DNA of 64,000 nucleotides, taken from Maea johnstoni. Lineage: Eukaryota > Annelida > Polychaeta > Spionida > Magelonidae. The translations under genes and the position numbers were made by a program. Below are positions 49,691 to 63,125 of the stretch, piece by piece. Position 1 is the first letter of the stretch; the number at the start of each line of letters is the position of its first letter. The stretch covers positions 95,935,055-95,999,054 of the forward strand of contig OZ012684.1 of assembly GCA_963942565.1 (NCBI GenBank). The letters run 5' to 3'. The notes under the pieces were generated by a model. The model searched no databases. It was not told the DNA's origin and was given only the letters and a program-made list of their open reading frames with translations.

Positions 49691-50792
49691 ATTTGCTTAC
49701 GACTTTTTAGAGACCAAATGCATCTCAAACAGGAAGTGTCCCAACATCATGCCTTACTCTCTTTATTTCCTGTTTCTCCTGCCCAGGAAATACTCTAGAA
49801 TAACGCCAAGGCTCAGGGATCTGTCCACACGTCAGCCTATACACTCTTGGCAGTCATGTTCTCGTCCTTTGGCTTAGCACCACATTTCAGTGCTGCCATC
49901 TATTCGCAGCTAGCAGAAGTGCTACCACCTCGTATCTCGCTGCCAAACTCTGGACTGTCCATGGTCTTATGGGGTTAAGTTGTGAATATCCAGTCGTTTA
50001 AAATGTTTCAAAGCCTACACCCTCATCCTCATAATAGAACCAACTGTGACTGTCTAGGCCATCGGTGAGCAGAGCATTTAAGGTACCACTTACGGTATCT
50101 CCAAACCTCACATAGGCTTGCACACAGAAAAGAAAGATTTTGGCTTTTAATTTTCTTGATATTGAATTTCGCCAAATCGAGGGCGCTTTAAAGTAGCACT
50201 TTGGGCATCAAGTCTTATCGGATTTGCTTCAAACGTTGGATCTAAATAGCTAATAGTATTACAAATATAAATAGTTAGATTATGCAATCTAGAAGTTTAG
50301 AAATATGCCTTTTTCTCATTTTCAATGAAAAATCGGAAAGAAATGGTCATGCAATTTGAACACAGCAAAAAGTAGAGAAAGTGCGATAGTTTTCCCTCTG
50401 TTTAGATATTTTCTCCAGATCAAAGGAATTTGATGGTTGGCAAGTGTGGATAGCATCTCTGTTTGATAACACTATGCATGTTTTTAATGTGTTTACCCCA
50501 AATATTTACAACCTGCAAGGAGCTTACATTTATGATTCTCAATGTTTTCTCAATTAAAAGACCTTTCAGGCAATATATACTTTATATTGGCCAAGAAGTC
50601 AAATTAAAGCAGGGTAGAGGAAAAACCAGGCCCAAAAAATGATCCCCGTAAGCTACGTTAAAAGTATTATAAAAATAATAAAATAATAAAAGAAAACAAA
50701 ATAAAATGATATAAAGCAACGAAAAATCAAAGTGGGAAGCATGGCCATGTATGTTATAAGATAAACATTAAAAAAAAAAGTAAAAGAGAGCA

Positions 50793-50910
50793 GCCTACAA
50801 CACACAGTATTCCCAGGCGGTCACCCATCCAAGTACTAACTGCGCTCGATGTTGCTTAACTTCGGTGATCGGACGAGAACCGGTGCATTCAACATGATAT
50901 GGTCGTAGGC
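50793..50910 (-). rRNA. 5S ribosomal RNA, copy 43
   Basis: Consensus sequence in a D monomer. The A/T-rich upstream element is altered (plus strand gacttttagg for gactttttag); copies 44 and 45 share this. Confidence 0.98.
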
Positions 50911-52012
50911 ATTTGCTTACGACTTTTAGGAGACCAAATGCATCTCAAACAGGAAGTGTCCCAACATCATGCCTTACTCTCTTTATTTCCTGTTTCTCCT
51001 GCCCAGGAAATACTCTAGAATAACGCCAAGGCTCAGGGATCTGTCCACACGTCAGCCTATACACGCTTGGCAGTCATGTTCTCGTCCTTTGGCTAAGCAC
51101 CACATTTCAGTGCTGCCATCTATTCGCAGCTAGCAGAAGTGCTACCACCTCGTATCTCGCTGCCAAACTCTGGACCGTCCATGGTCTTATGGGGTTAAGT
51201 TGTGAATATCTAGTCGTTTAAAATGTTTCAAAGCCTACACCCTCATCCTCATAATAGAACCAACTGTGACTGTCTAGGCCATCGGTGAGCAGAGCATTTA
51301 AGGTACCACTTACGGTATCTCCAAACCTCACATAGGCTTGCACACAGAAAAGAAAAATTTTGGCTTTTAATCTTCTCGATATTGAATTTCACCAAATTGC
51401 GGGCGCTTTAAAGTAGCACTTTGGGCATCAAGTCTTATCGGATTTGCTTGAAACGTTGGATCTAAATAGCTAATAGTATTACAAATATAAATAGTTAGAT
51501 TATGCAATCTAGAAGTTTAGAAATATGCATTTTTCTCATTTTCAATGAAAAATCGGAAAGAAATGGTCATGCAATTTGAACACAGCAAAAAGTAGAGAAA
51601 GTGCGATAGTTTTCCCTCTGTTTTGATACTTTCTCCAGATCAATGGAATTTGATGGTCGGCAAGTGTGGATAGCATCTCTGTTTGATAACACTATGCATG
51701 TTTTTAATGTGTTTACCCCAAATATTTACAACCTGCAAGGAGCTAACATTTATGATTCTCAATGTTTTCTCAATTAAAAGACCTTTCAGGCAATATATAC
51801 TTTATATAGGCCAAGAAGTCAAATTAAAGCAGGGTAGAGGAAAAACCAGGCCCAAAAAATGATCCCCGTAAGCTACGTTAAAAGTATTATAAAAATAATA
51901 AAGTAATAAAAATAAACAAAATAAAATGATATAAAGCAACGAAAAATCAAAGTGGGAAGCATGGCCATGTATGTTATAAGATAAACATTAAAAAAAAAAG
52001 TAAAAGAGAGCA

Positions 52013-52130
52013 GCCTACAACACACAGTATTCCCAGGCGGTCACCCATCCAAGTACTAACTGCGCTCGATGTTGCTTAACTTCGGTGATCGGACGAGAAC
52101 CGGTGCATTCAACATGATATGGTCGTAGGC
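52013..52130 (-). rRNA. 5S ribosomal RNA, copy 44
   Basis: Consensus sequence in a second D monomer directly after the first; same altered upstream element. Confidence 0.98.
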
Positions 52131-53232
52131 ATTTGCTTACGACTTTTAGGAGACCAAATGCATCTCAAACAGGAAGTGTCCCAACATCATGCCTTACTCT
52201 CTTTATTTCCTGTTTCTCCTGCCCAGGAAATACTCTAGAATAACGCCAAGGCTCAGGGATCTGTCCACACGTCAGCCTATACACGCTTGGCAGTCATGTT
52301 CTCGTCCTTTGGCTTAGCACCACATTTCAGTGCTGCCATCTATTCGCAGCTAGCAGAAGTGCTACCACCTCGTATCTCGCTGCCAAACTCTGGACCGTCC
52401 ATGGTCTTATGGGGTTAAGTTGTGAATATCTAGTCGTTTAAAATGTTTCAAAGCCTACACCCTCATCCTCATAATAGAACCAACTGTGACTGTCTAGGCC
52501 ATCGGTGAGCAGAGCATTTAAGGTACCACTTACGGTATCTCCAAACCTCACATAGGCTTGCACACAGAAAAGAAAAATTTTGGCTTTTAATCTTCTCGAT
52601 ATTGAATTTCACCAAATCGCGGGCGCTTTAAAGTAGCACTTTGGGCATCAAGTCTTATCGGATTTGCTTGAAACGTTGGATCTAAATAGCTAATAGTATT
52701 ACAAATATAAATAGTTAGATTATGCAATCTAGAAGTTTAGAAATATGCATTTTTCTCATTTTCAATGAAAAATCGGAAAGAAATGGTCATGCAATTTGAA
52801 CACAGCAAAAAGTAGAGAAAGTGCGATAGTTTTCCCTCTGTTTTGATATTTTCTCCAGATCAATGGAATTTGATGGTCGGCAAGTGTGGATAGCATCTCT
52901 GTTTGATAACACTATGCATGTTTTTAATGTGTTTACCCCAAATATTTACAACCTGCAAGGAGCTAACATTTATGATTCTCAATGTTTTCTCAATTAAAAG
53001 ACCTTTCAGGCAATATATACTTTATATAGGCCAAGAAGTCAAATTAAAGCAGGGTAGAGGAAAAACCAGGCCCAAAAAATGATCCCCGTAAGCTACGTTA
53101 AAAGTATTATAAAAATAATAAAATAATAAAAGAAAACAAAATAAAATGATATAAAGCAACGAAAAATCAAAGTGGGAAGCATGGCCATGTATGTTATAAG
53201 ATAAACATTTAAAAAAAAAGTAAAAGAGAGCA

Positions 53233-53350
53233 GCCTACAACACACAGTATTCCCAGGCGGTCACCCATCCAAGTACTAACTGCGCTCGATGTTGCTTAAC
53301 TTCGGTGATCGGACGAGAACCGGTGCATTCAACATGATATGGTCGTAGGC
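53233..53350 (-). rRNA. 5S ribosomal RNA, copy 45
   Basis: Consensus sequence in the one B monomer with a broken spacer frame; it also has the altered upstream element of copies 43 and 44. Confidence 0.98.
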
Positions 53351-54086
53351 ATTTGCTTACGACTTTTAGGAGACCAAATGCATCTCAAACAGGAAGTGTC
53401 CCAACATCATGCCTTACTCTCTTTATTTCCTGTTTCTCCTGCCCAGGAAATACTCTAGAATAACGCCAAGGCTCAGGGATCTGTCCACACGTCAGCCTAT
53501 ACACTCTTGGCAGTCATGTTCTCGTCCTTTGGCTTAATTAGCACCACATTTCAGTGCTGCCATCTATTCGCAGCTAGCAGAAGTGCTACCACCTCGTATC
53601 TCACTGCCAAACTCTGGACTGTCCATGGTCTTATGGGGTTAAGTTGTGAATATCCAGTCGTTTAAAATGTTTCAAAGCCTACACCCTCATCCTCATAATA
53701 GAACCAACTGTGACTGTCTAGGCCATCGGTGAGCAGAGCATTTAAGGTACCACTTACGGTATCTCCAAACCTCGCATAGGCTTGCACACAGAAAAGAAAG
53801 ATTTTGGCTTTTAATTTTCTCGATATTGAATTTCACCAAATCGAGGGCGCTTTAAAGTAGCACTTTGGGCATCAAGTCTTATCGGATTTGCTTGAAACGT
53901 TGGATCTAAATAGCTAATAGTATTACAAATATAAATAGTTAGATTATGCAATCTAGAAGTTTAGAAATATGCCTTTTTCTCATTTTCAATGAAAAATCGG
54001 AAAGAAATGGTCATGCAATTTGAACACAGCAAAAAGTAGAGAAAGTGCGATAGTTTTCCCTCTGTTTTGATATTTTCTCCAGATCA

Positions 54087-54270
54087 ATAGAATTTTGATG
54101 GTCGGCAAGTGTGGATAGCATCTCTGTTTGATAACACTATGCATGTTTTTAATGTGTTAACCCCAAATATTTACAACCTGCAAGGAGCTTACATTTATGA
54201 TTCTCATGTTTTCTCAATTAAAAGACCTTTCAGGCAATATATACTTTATATAGGCCAAGAAGTCAAATAA
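54087..54270 (+). pseudogene. broken copy of the 60-codon spacer frame
   Basis: The B monomer of 5S copy 45 has ATA in place of the ATG and one extra T shortly after (aattttgatgg for aatttgatgg). The rest matches the other B copies. It is the only B monomer of 17 with a broken frame. Confidence 0.6.
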
Positions 54271-54455
54271 AAGCAGGGTAGAGGAAAAACCAGGCCCAAA
54301 AAATGATCCCCGTAAGCTACGTTAAAAGTATTATAAAAATAATAAATTAATAAAATAAAACAAAATAAAATGATATAAAGCAACGAAAAATCAAAGTGGG
54401 AAGCATGGCCATGTATGTTATAAGATAAACATTAAAAGAAATTAAAAAGAGAGCA

Positions 54456-54573
54456 GCCTACAACACACAGTATTCCCAGGCGGTCACCCATCCAAGTACT
54501 AACTGCGCTCGATGTTGCTTAACTTCGGTGATCGGACGAGAACCGGTGCATTCAACATGATATGGTCGTAGGC
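54456..54573 (-). rRNA. 5S ribosomal RNA, copy 46
   Basis: Consensus sequence in a C monomer. The upstream flank has a single change (plus strand cttatgac for cttacgac). Confidence 0.98.
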
Positions 54574-55675
54574 ATTTGCTTATGACTTTTTAGAGACCAA
54601 ATGCATCTCAAACAGGAAGTGTCCCAACATCATGCCTTACTCTCTTTATTTCCTGTTTCTCCTGCCCAGGAAATACTCTAGAATAACGCCAAGGCTCAGG
54701 GATCTGTCCACACGTCAGCCTATACACTCTTGGCAGTCATGTTCTCGTCCTTTGGCTTAGCACCACATTTCAGTGCTGCCATCTATTCGCAGCTAGCAGA
54801 AGTGCTACCACCTCGTATCTCGCTGCCAAACTCTGGACTGTCCATGGTCTTATGGGGTTAAGTTGTGAATATCCAGTCGTTTAAAATGTTTCAAAGCCTA
54901 CACCCTCATCCTCATAATAGAACCAACTGTGACTGTCTAGGCCATCGGTGAGCAGAGCATTTAAGGTACCACTTACGGTATCTCCAAACCTCACATAGGC
55001 TTGCACACAGAAAAGAAAGATTTTGGCTTTTAATTTTCTTGATATTGAATTTCGCCAAATCGAGGGCGCTTTAAAGTAGCACTTTGGGCATCAAGTCTTA
55101 TCGGATTTGCTTCAAACGTTGGATCTAAATAGCTAATAGTATTACAAATATAAATAGTTAGATTATGCAATCTAGAAGTTTAGAAATATGCCTTTTTCTC
55201 ATTTTCAATGAAAAATCGGAAAGAAATGGTCATGCAATTTGAACACAGCAAAAAGTAGAGAAAGTGCGATAGTTTTCCCTCTGTTTAGATATTTTCTCCA
55301 GATCAAAGGAATTTGATGGTTGGCAAGTGTGGATAGCATCTCTGTTTGATAACACTATGCATGTTTTTAATGTGTTTACCCCAAATATTTACAACCTGCA
55401 AGGAGCTTACATTTATGATTCTCAATGTTTTCTCAATTAAAAGACCTTTCAGGCAATATATACTTTATATTGGCCAAGAAGTCAAATTAAAGCAGGGTAG
55501 AGGAAAAACCAGGCCCAAAAAATGATCCCCGTAAGCTACGTTAAAAGTATTATAAAAATAATAAAATAATAAAAGAAAACAAAATAAAATGATATAAAGC
55601 AACGAAAAATCAAAGTGGGAAGCATGGCCATGTATGTTATAAGATAAACATTTAAAAAAAAAGTAAAAGAGAGCA

Positions 55676-55793
55676 GCCTACAACACACAGTATTCCCAGG
55701 CGGTCACCCATCCAAGTACTAACTGCGCTCGATGTTGCTTAACTTCGGTGATCGGACGAGAACCGGTGCATTCAACATGATATGGTCGTAGGC
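55676..55793 (-). rRNA. 5S ribosomal RNA, copy 47
   Basis: Consensus sequence in a B monomer. Confidence 0.98.
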
Positions 55794-56899
55794 ATTTGCT
55801 TACGACTTTTTAGAGACCAAATGCATCTCAAACAGGAAGTGTCCCAACATCATGCCTTACTCTCTTTATTTCCTGTTTCTCCTGCCCAGGAAATACTCTA
55901 GAATAACGCCAAGGCTCAGGGATCTGTCCACACGTCAGCCTATACACTCTTGGCAGTCATGTTCTCGTCCTTTGGCTTAATTAGCACCACATTTCAGTGC
56001 TGCCATCTATTCGCAGCTAGCAGAAGTGCTACCACCTCGTATCTCACTGCCAAACTCTGGACTGTCCATGGTCTTATGGGGTTAAGTTGTGAATATCCAG
56101 TCGTTTAAAATGTTTCAAAGCCTACACCCTCATCCTCATAATAGAACCAACTGTGACTGTCTAGGCCATCGGTGAGCAGAGCATTTAAGGTACCACTTAC
56201 GGTATCTCCAAACCTCGCATAGGCTTGCACACAGAAAAGAAAGATTTTGGCTTTTAATTTTCTCGATATTGAATTTCACCAAATCGAGGGCGCTTTAAAG
56301 TAGCACTTTGGGCATCAAGTCTTATCGGATTTGCTTGAAACGTTGGATCTAAATAGCTAATAGTATTACAAATATAAATAGTTAGATTATGCAATCTAGA
56401 AGTTTAGAAATATGCCTTTTTCTCATTTTCAATGAAAAATCGGAAAGAAATGGTCATGCAATTTGAACACAGCAAAAAGTAGAGAAAGTGCGATAGTTTT
56501 CCCTCTGTTTTGATATTTTCTCCAGATCAATGGAATTTGATGGTCGGCAAGTGTGGATAGCATCTCTGTTTGATAACACTATGCATGTTTTTAATGTGTT
56601 AACCCCAAATATTTACAACCTGCAAGGAGCTTACATTTATGATTCTCATGTTTTCTCAATTAAAAGACCTTTCAGGCAATATATACTTTATATAGGCCAA
56701 GAAGTCAAATAAAAGCAGGGTAGAGGAAAAACCAGGCCCAAAAAATGATCCCCGTAAGCTACGTTAAAAGTATTATAAAAATAATAAATTAATAAAATAA
56801 AACAAAATAAAATGATATAAAGCAACGAAAAATCAAAGTGGGAAGCATGGCCATGTATGTTATAAGATAAACATTTAAAAAAAAATTAAAAAGAGAGCA

Positions 56900-57017
56900 G
56901 CCTACAACACACAGTATTCCCAGGCGGTCACCCATCCAAGTACTAACTGCGCTCGATGTTGCTTAACTTCGGTGATCGGACGAGAACCGGTGCATTCAAC
57001 ATGATATGGTCGTAGGC
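56900..57017 (-). rRNA. 5S ribosomal RNA, copy 48
   Basis: Consensus sequence in a C monomer with the atataacc spacer marker. Confidence 0.98.
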
Positions 57018-58119
57018 ATTTGCTTACGACTTTTTAGAGACCAAATGCATCTCAAACAGGAAGTGTCCCAACATCATGCCTTACTCTCTTTATTTCCTGT
57101 TTCTCCTGCCCAGGAAATACTCTAGAATAACGCCAAGGCTCAGGGATCTGTCCACACGTCAGCCTATACACTCTTGGCAGTCATGTTCTCGTCCTTTGGC
57201 TTAGCACCACATTTCAGTGCTGCCATCTATTCGCAGCTAGCAGAAGTGCTACCACCTCGTATCTCGCTGCCAAACTCTGGACTGTCCATGGTCTTATGGG
57301 GTTAAGTTGTGAATATCCAGTCGTTTAAAATGTTTCAAAGCCTACACCCTCATCCTCATAATATAACCAACTGTGACTGTCTAGGCCATCGGTGAGCAGA
57401 GCATTTAAGGTACCACTTACGGTATCTCCAAACCTCACATAGGCTTGCACACAGAAAAGAAAGATTTTGGCTTTTAATTTTCTTGATATTGAATTTCGCC
57501 AAATCGAGGGCGCTTTAAAGTAGCACTTTGGGCATCAAGTCTTATCGGATTTGCTTCAAACGTTGGATCTAAATAGCTAATAGTATTACAAATATAAATA
57601 GTTAGATTATGCAATCTAGAAGTTTAGAAATATGCCTTTTTCTCATTTTCAATGAAAAATCGGAAAGAAATGGTCATGCAATTTGAACACAGCAAAAAGT
57701 AGAGAAAGTGCGATAGTTTTCCCTCTGTTTAGATATTTTCTCCAGATCAAAGGAATTTGATGGTTGGCAAGTGTGGATAGCATCTCTGTTTGATAACACT
57801 ATGCATGTTTTTAATGTGTTTACCCCAAATATTTACAACCTGCAAGGAGCTTACATTTATGATTCTCAATGTTTTCTCAATTAAAAGACCTTTCAGGCAA
57901 TATATACTTTATATTGGCCAAGAAGTCAAATTAAAGCAGGGTAGAGGAAAAACCAGGCCCAAAAAATGATCCCCGTAAGCTACGTTAAAAGTATTATAAA
58001 AATAATAAAATAATAAAAGAAAACAAAATAAAATGATATAAAGCAACGAAAAATCAAAGTGGGAAGCATGGCCATGTATGTTATAAGATAAACATTTAAA
58101 AAAAAAGTAAAAGAGAGCA

Positions 58120-58237
58120 GCCTACAACACACAGTATTCCCAGGCGGTCACCCATCCAAGTACTAACTGCGCTCGATGTTGCTTAACTTCGGTGATCGGA
58201 CGAGAACCGGTGCATTCAACATGATATGGTCGTAGGC
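58120..58237 (-). rRNA. 5S ribosomal RNA, copy 49
   Basis: Consensus sequence in a second C monomer in a row. It has a lead of the non-B type (aaataataaaag), as expected because it does not follow a B monomer. Confidence 0.98.
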
Positions 58238-59339
58238 ATTTGCTTACGACTTTTTAGAGACCAAATGCATCTCAAACAGGAAGTGTCCCAACATCATGCC
58301 TTACTCTCTTTATTTCCTGTTTCTCCTGCCCAGGAAATACTCTAGAATAACGCCAAGGCTCAGGGATCTGTCCACACGTCAGCCTATACACTCTTGGCAG
58401 TCATGTTCTCGTCCTTTGGCTTAGCACCACATTTCAGTGCTGCCATCTATTCGCAGCTAGCAGAAGTGCTACCACCTCGTATCTCGCTGCCAAACTCTGG
58501 ACTGTCCATGGTCTTATGGGGTTAAGTTGTGAATATCCAGTCGTTTAAAATGTTTCAAAGCCTACACCCTCATCCTCATAATAGAACCAACTGTGACTGT
58601 CTAGGCCATCGGTGAGCAGAGCATTTAAGGTACCACTTACGGTATCTCCAAACCTCACATAGGCTTGCACACAGAAAAGAAAGATTTTGGCTTTTAATTT
58701 TCTTGATATTGAATTTCGCCAAATCGAGGGCGCTTTAAAGTAGCACTTTGGGCATCAAGTCTTATCGGATTTGCTTCAAACGTTGGATCTAAATAGCTAA
58801 TAGTATTACAAATATAAATAGTTAGATTATGCAATCTAGAAGTTTAGAAATATGCCTTTTTCTCATTTTCAATGAAAAATCGGAAAGAAATGGTCATGCA
58901 ATTTGAACACAGCAAAAAGTAGAGAAAGTGCGATAGTTTTCCCTCTGTTTAGATATTTTCTCCAGATCAAAGGAATTTGATGGTTGGCAAGTGTGGATAG
59001 CATCTCTGTTTGATAACACTATGCATGTTTTTAATGTGTTTACCCCAAATATTTACAACCTGCAAGGAGCTTACATTTATGATTCTCAATGTTTTCTCAA
59101 TTAAAAGACCTTTCAGGCAATATATACTTTATATTGGCCAAGAAGTCAAATTAAAGCAGGGTAGAGGAAAAACCAGGCCCAAAAAATGATCCCCGTAAGC
59201 TACGTTAAAAGTATTATAAAAATAATAAAATAATAAAAGAAAACAAAATAAAATGATATAAAGCAACGAAAAATCAAAGTGGGAAGCATGGCCATGTATG
59301 TTATAAGATAAACATTTTAAAAAAAAGTAAAAGAGAGCA

Positions 59340-59457
59340 GCCTACAACACACAGTATTCCCAGGCGGTCACCCATCCAAGTACTAACTGCGCTCGATGTT
59401 GCTTAACTTCGGTGATCGGACGAGAACCGGTGCATTCAACATGATATGGTCGTAGGC
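59340..59457 (-). rRNA. 5S ribosomal RNA, copy 50
   Basis: Consensus sequence in a B monomer, first of the final dimers. Confidence 0.98.
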
Positions 59458-60563
59458 ATTTGCTTACGACTTTTTAGAGACCAAATGCATCTCAAACAGG
59501 AAGTGTCCCAACATCATGCCTTACTCTCTTTATTTCCTGTTTCTCCTGCCCAGGAAATACTCTAGAATAACGCCAAGGCTCAGGGATCTGTCCACACGTC
59601 AGCCTATACACTCTTGGCAGTCATGTTCTCGTCCTTTGGCTTAATTAGCACCACATTTCAGTGCTGCCATCTATTCGCAGCTAGCAGAAGTGCTACCACC
59701 TCGTATCTCACTGCCAAACTCTGGACTGTCCATGGTCTTATGGGGTTAAGTTGTGAATATCCAGTCGTTTAAAATGTTTCAAAGCCTACACCCTCATCCT
59801 CATAATAGAACCAACTGTGACTGTCTAGGCCATCGGTGAGCAGAGCATTTAAGGTACCACTTACGGTATCTCCAAACCTCGCATAGGCTTGCACACAGAA
59901 AAGAAAGATTTTGGCTTTTAATTTTCTCGATATTGAATTTCACCAAATCGAGGGCGCTTTAAAGTAGCACTTTGGGCATCAAGTCTTATCGGATTTGCTT
60001 GAAACGTTGGATCTAAATAGCTAATAGTATTACAAATATAAATAGTTAGATTATGCAATCTAGAAGTTTAGAAATATGCCTTTTTCTCATTTTCAATGAA
60101 AAATCGGAAAGAAATGGTCATGCAATTTGAACACAGCAAAAAGTAGAGAAAGTGCGATAGTTTTCCCTCTGTTTTGATATTTTCTCCAGATCAATGGAAT
60201 TTGATGGTCGGCAAGTGTGGATAGCATCTCTGTTTGATAACACTATGCATGTTTTTAATGTGTTAACCCCAAATATTTACAACCTGCAAGGAGCTTACAT
60301 TTATGATTCTCATGTTTTCTCAATTAAAAGACCTTTCAGGCAATATATACTTTATATAGGCCAAGAAGTCAAATAAAAGCAGGGTAGAGGAAAAACCAGG
60401 CCCAAAAAATGATCCCCGTAAGCTACGTTAAAAGTATTATAAAAATAATAAATTAATAAAATAAAACAAAATAAAATGATATAAAGCAACGAAAAATCAA
60501 AGTGGGAAGCATGGCCATGTATGTTATAAGATAAACATTTAAAAAAAAATTAAAAAGAGAGCA

Positions 60564-60681
60564 GCCTACAACACACAGTATTCCCAGGCGGTCACCCATC
60601 CAAGTACTAACTGCGCTCGATGTTGCTTAACTTCGGTGATCGGACGAGAACCGGTGCATTCAACATGATATGGTCGTAGGC
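60564..60681 (-). rRNA. 5S ribosomal RNA, copy 51
   Basis: Consensus sequence in a C monomer with atataacc. Confidence 0.98.
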
Positions 60682-61783
60682 ATTTGCTTACGACTTTTTA
60701 GAGACCAAATGCATCTCAAACAGGAAGTGTCCCAACATCATGCCTTACTCTCTTTATTTCCTGTTTCTCCTGCCCAGGAAATACTCTAGAATAACGCCAA
60801 GGCTCAGGGATCTGTCCACACGTCAGCCTATACACTCTTGGCAGTCATGTTCTCGTCCTTTGGCTTAGCACCACATTTCAGTGCTGCCATCTATTCGCAG
60901 CTAGCAGAAGTGCTACCACCTCGTATCTCGCTGCCAAACTCTGGACTGTCCATGGTCTTATGGGGTTAAGTTGTGAATATCCAGTCGTTTAAAATGTTTC
61001 AAAGCCTACACCCTCATCCTCATAATATAACCAACTGTGACTGTCTAGGCCATCGGTGAGCAGAGCATTTAAGGTACCACTTACGGTATCTCCAAACCTC
61101 ACATAGGCTTGCACACAGAAAAGAAAGATTTTGGCTTTTAATTTTCTTGATATTGAATTTCGCCAAATCGAGGGCGCTTTAAAGTAGCACTTTGGGCATC
61201 AAGTCTTATCGGATTTGCTTCAAACGTTGGATCTAAATAGCTAATAGTATTACAAATATAAATAGTTAGATTATGCAATCTAGAAGTTTAGAAATATGCC
61301 TTTTTCTCATTTTCAATGAAAAATCGGAAAGAAATGGTCATGCAATTTGAACACAGCAAAAAGTAGAGAAAGTGCGATAGTTTTCCCTCTGTTTAGATAT
61401 TTTCTCCAGATCAAAGGAATTTGATGGTTGGCAAGTGTGGATAGCATCTCTGTTTGATAACACTATGCATGTTTTTAATGTGTTTACCCCAAATATTTAC
61501 AACCTGCAAGGAGCTTACATTTATGATTCTCAATGTTTTCTCAATTAAAAGACCTTTCAGGCAATATATACTTTATATTGGCCAAGAAGTCAAATTAAAG
61601 CAGGGTAGAGGAAAAACCAGGCCCAAAAAATGATCCCCGTAAGCTACGTTAAAAGTATTATAAAAATAATAAAATAATAAAAGAAAACAAAATAAAATGA
61701 TATAAAGCAACGAAAAATCAAAGTGGGAAGCATGGCCATGTATGTTATAAGATAAACATTTAAAAAAAAAGTAAAAGAGAGCA

Positions 61784-61901
61784 GCCTACAACACACAGTA
61801 TTCCCAGGCGGTCACCCATCCAAGTACTAACTGCGCTCGATGTTGCTTAACTTCGGTGATCGGACGAGAACCGGTGCATTCAACATGATATGGTCGTAGG
61901 C
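61784..61901 (-). rRNA. 5S ribosomal RNA, copy 52
   Basis: Consensus sequence in a B monomer. Confidence 0.98.
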
Positions 61902-63007
61902 ATTTGCTTACGACTTTTTAGAGACCAAATGCATCTCAAACAGGAAGTGTCCCAACATCATGCCTTACTCTCTTTATTTCCTGTTTCTCCTGCCCAGGAA
62001 ATACTCTAGAATAACGCCAAGGCTCAGGGATCTGTCCACACGTCAGCCTATACACTCTTGGCAGTCATGTTCTCGTCCTTTGGCTTAATTAGCACCACAT
62101 TTCAGTGCTGCCATCTATTCGCAGCTAGCAGAAGTGCTACCACCTCGTATCTCACTGCCAAACTCTGGACTGTCCATGGTCTTATGGGGTTAAGTTGTGA
62201 ATATCCAGTCGTTTAAAATGTTTCAAAGCCTACACCCTCATCCTCATAATAGAACCAACTGTGACTGTCTAGGCCATCGGTGAGCAGAGCATTTAAGGTA
62301 CCACTTACGGTATCTCCAAACCTCGCATAGGCTTGCACACAGAAAAGAAAGATTTTGGCTTTTAATTTTCTCGATATTGAATTTCACCAAATCGAGGGCG
62401 CTTTAAAGTAGCACTTTGGGCATCAAGTCTTATCGGATTTGCTTGAAACGTTGGATCTAAATAGCTAATAGTATTACAAATATAAATAGTTAGATTATGC
62501 AATCTAGAAGTTTAGAAATATGCCTTTTTCTCATTTTCAATGAAAAATCGGAAAGAAATGGTCATGCAATTTGAACACAGCAAAAAGTAGAGAAAGTGCG
62601 ATAGTTTTCCCTCTGTTTTGATATTTTCTCCAGATCAATGGAATTTGATGGTCGGCAAGTGTGGATAGCATCTCTGTTTGATAACACTATGCATGTTTTT
62701 AATGTGTTAACCCCAAATATTTACAACCTGCAAGGAGCTTACATTTATGATTCTCATGTTTTCTCAATTAAAAGACCTTTCAGGCAATATATACTTTATA
62801 TAGGCCAAGAAGTCAAATAAAAGCAGGGTAGAGGAAAAACCAGGCCCAAAAAATGATCCCCGTAAGCTACGTTAAAAGTATTATAAAAATAATAAATTAA
62901 TAAAATAAAACAAAATAAAATGATATAAAGCAACGAAAAATCAAAGTGGGAAGCATGGCCATGTATGTTATAAGATAAACATTTAAAAAAAAATTAAAAA
63001 GAGAGCA

Positions 63008-63125
63008 GCCTACAACACACAGTATTCCCAGGCGGTCACCCATCCAAGTACTAACTGCGCTCGATGTTGCTTAACTTCGGTGATCGGACGAGAACCGGTG
63101 CATTCAACATGATATGGTCGTAGGC
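63008..63125 (-). rRNA. 5S ribosomal RNA, copy 53
   Basis: Consensus sequence in a C monomer (atataacc marker) whose spacer is cut by the window end. Confidence 0.98.

Larger units (their letters stand above)
39622..59159. repeat. mixed-order part of the 5S array
   Basis: Monomer order is B, C, D, B, D, B, C, B, C, D, D, B (frame broken), C, B, C, C. Trimers, dimers and doubled single monomers (D-D at about 50.6-53.0 kb, C-C at about 56.7-59.2 kb) alternate. All carry the right-side marker set. Confidence 0.8.
59160..61603. repeat. higher-order repeat, B-C dimer
   Basis: A B monomer and a C monomer form a 2,444-bp unit, repeated at once by 61604-64000. The C monomers here and at 56.7 kb share atataacc for atagaacc, a variant not seen elsewhere in the window. 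Confidence 0.88.
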
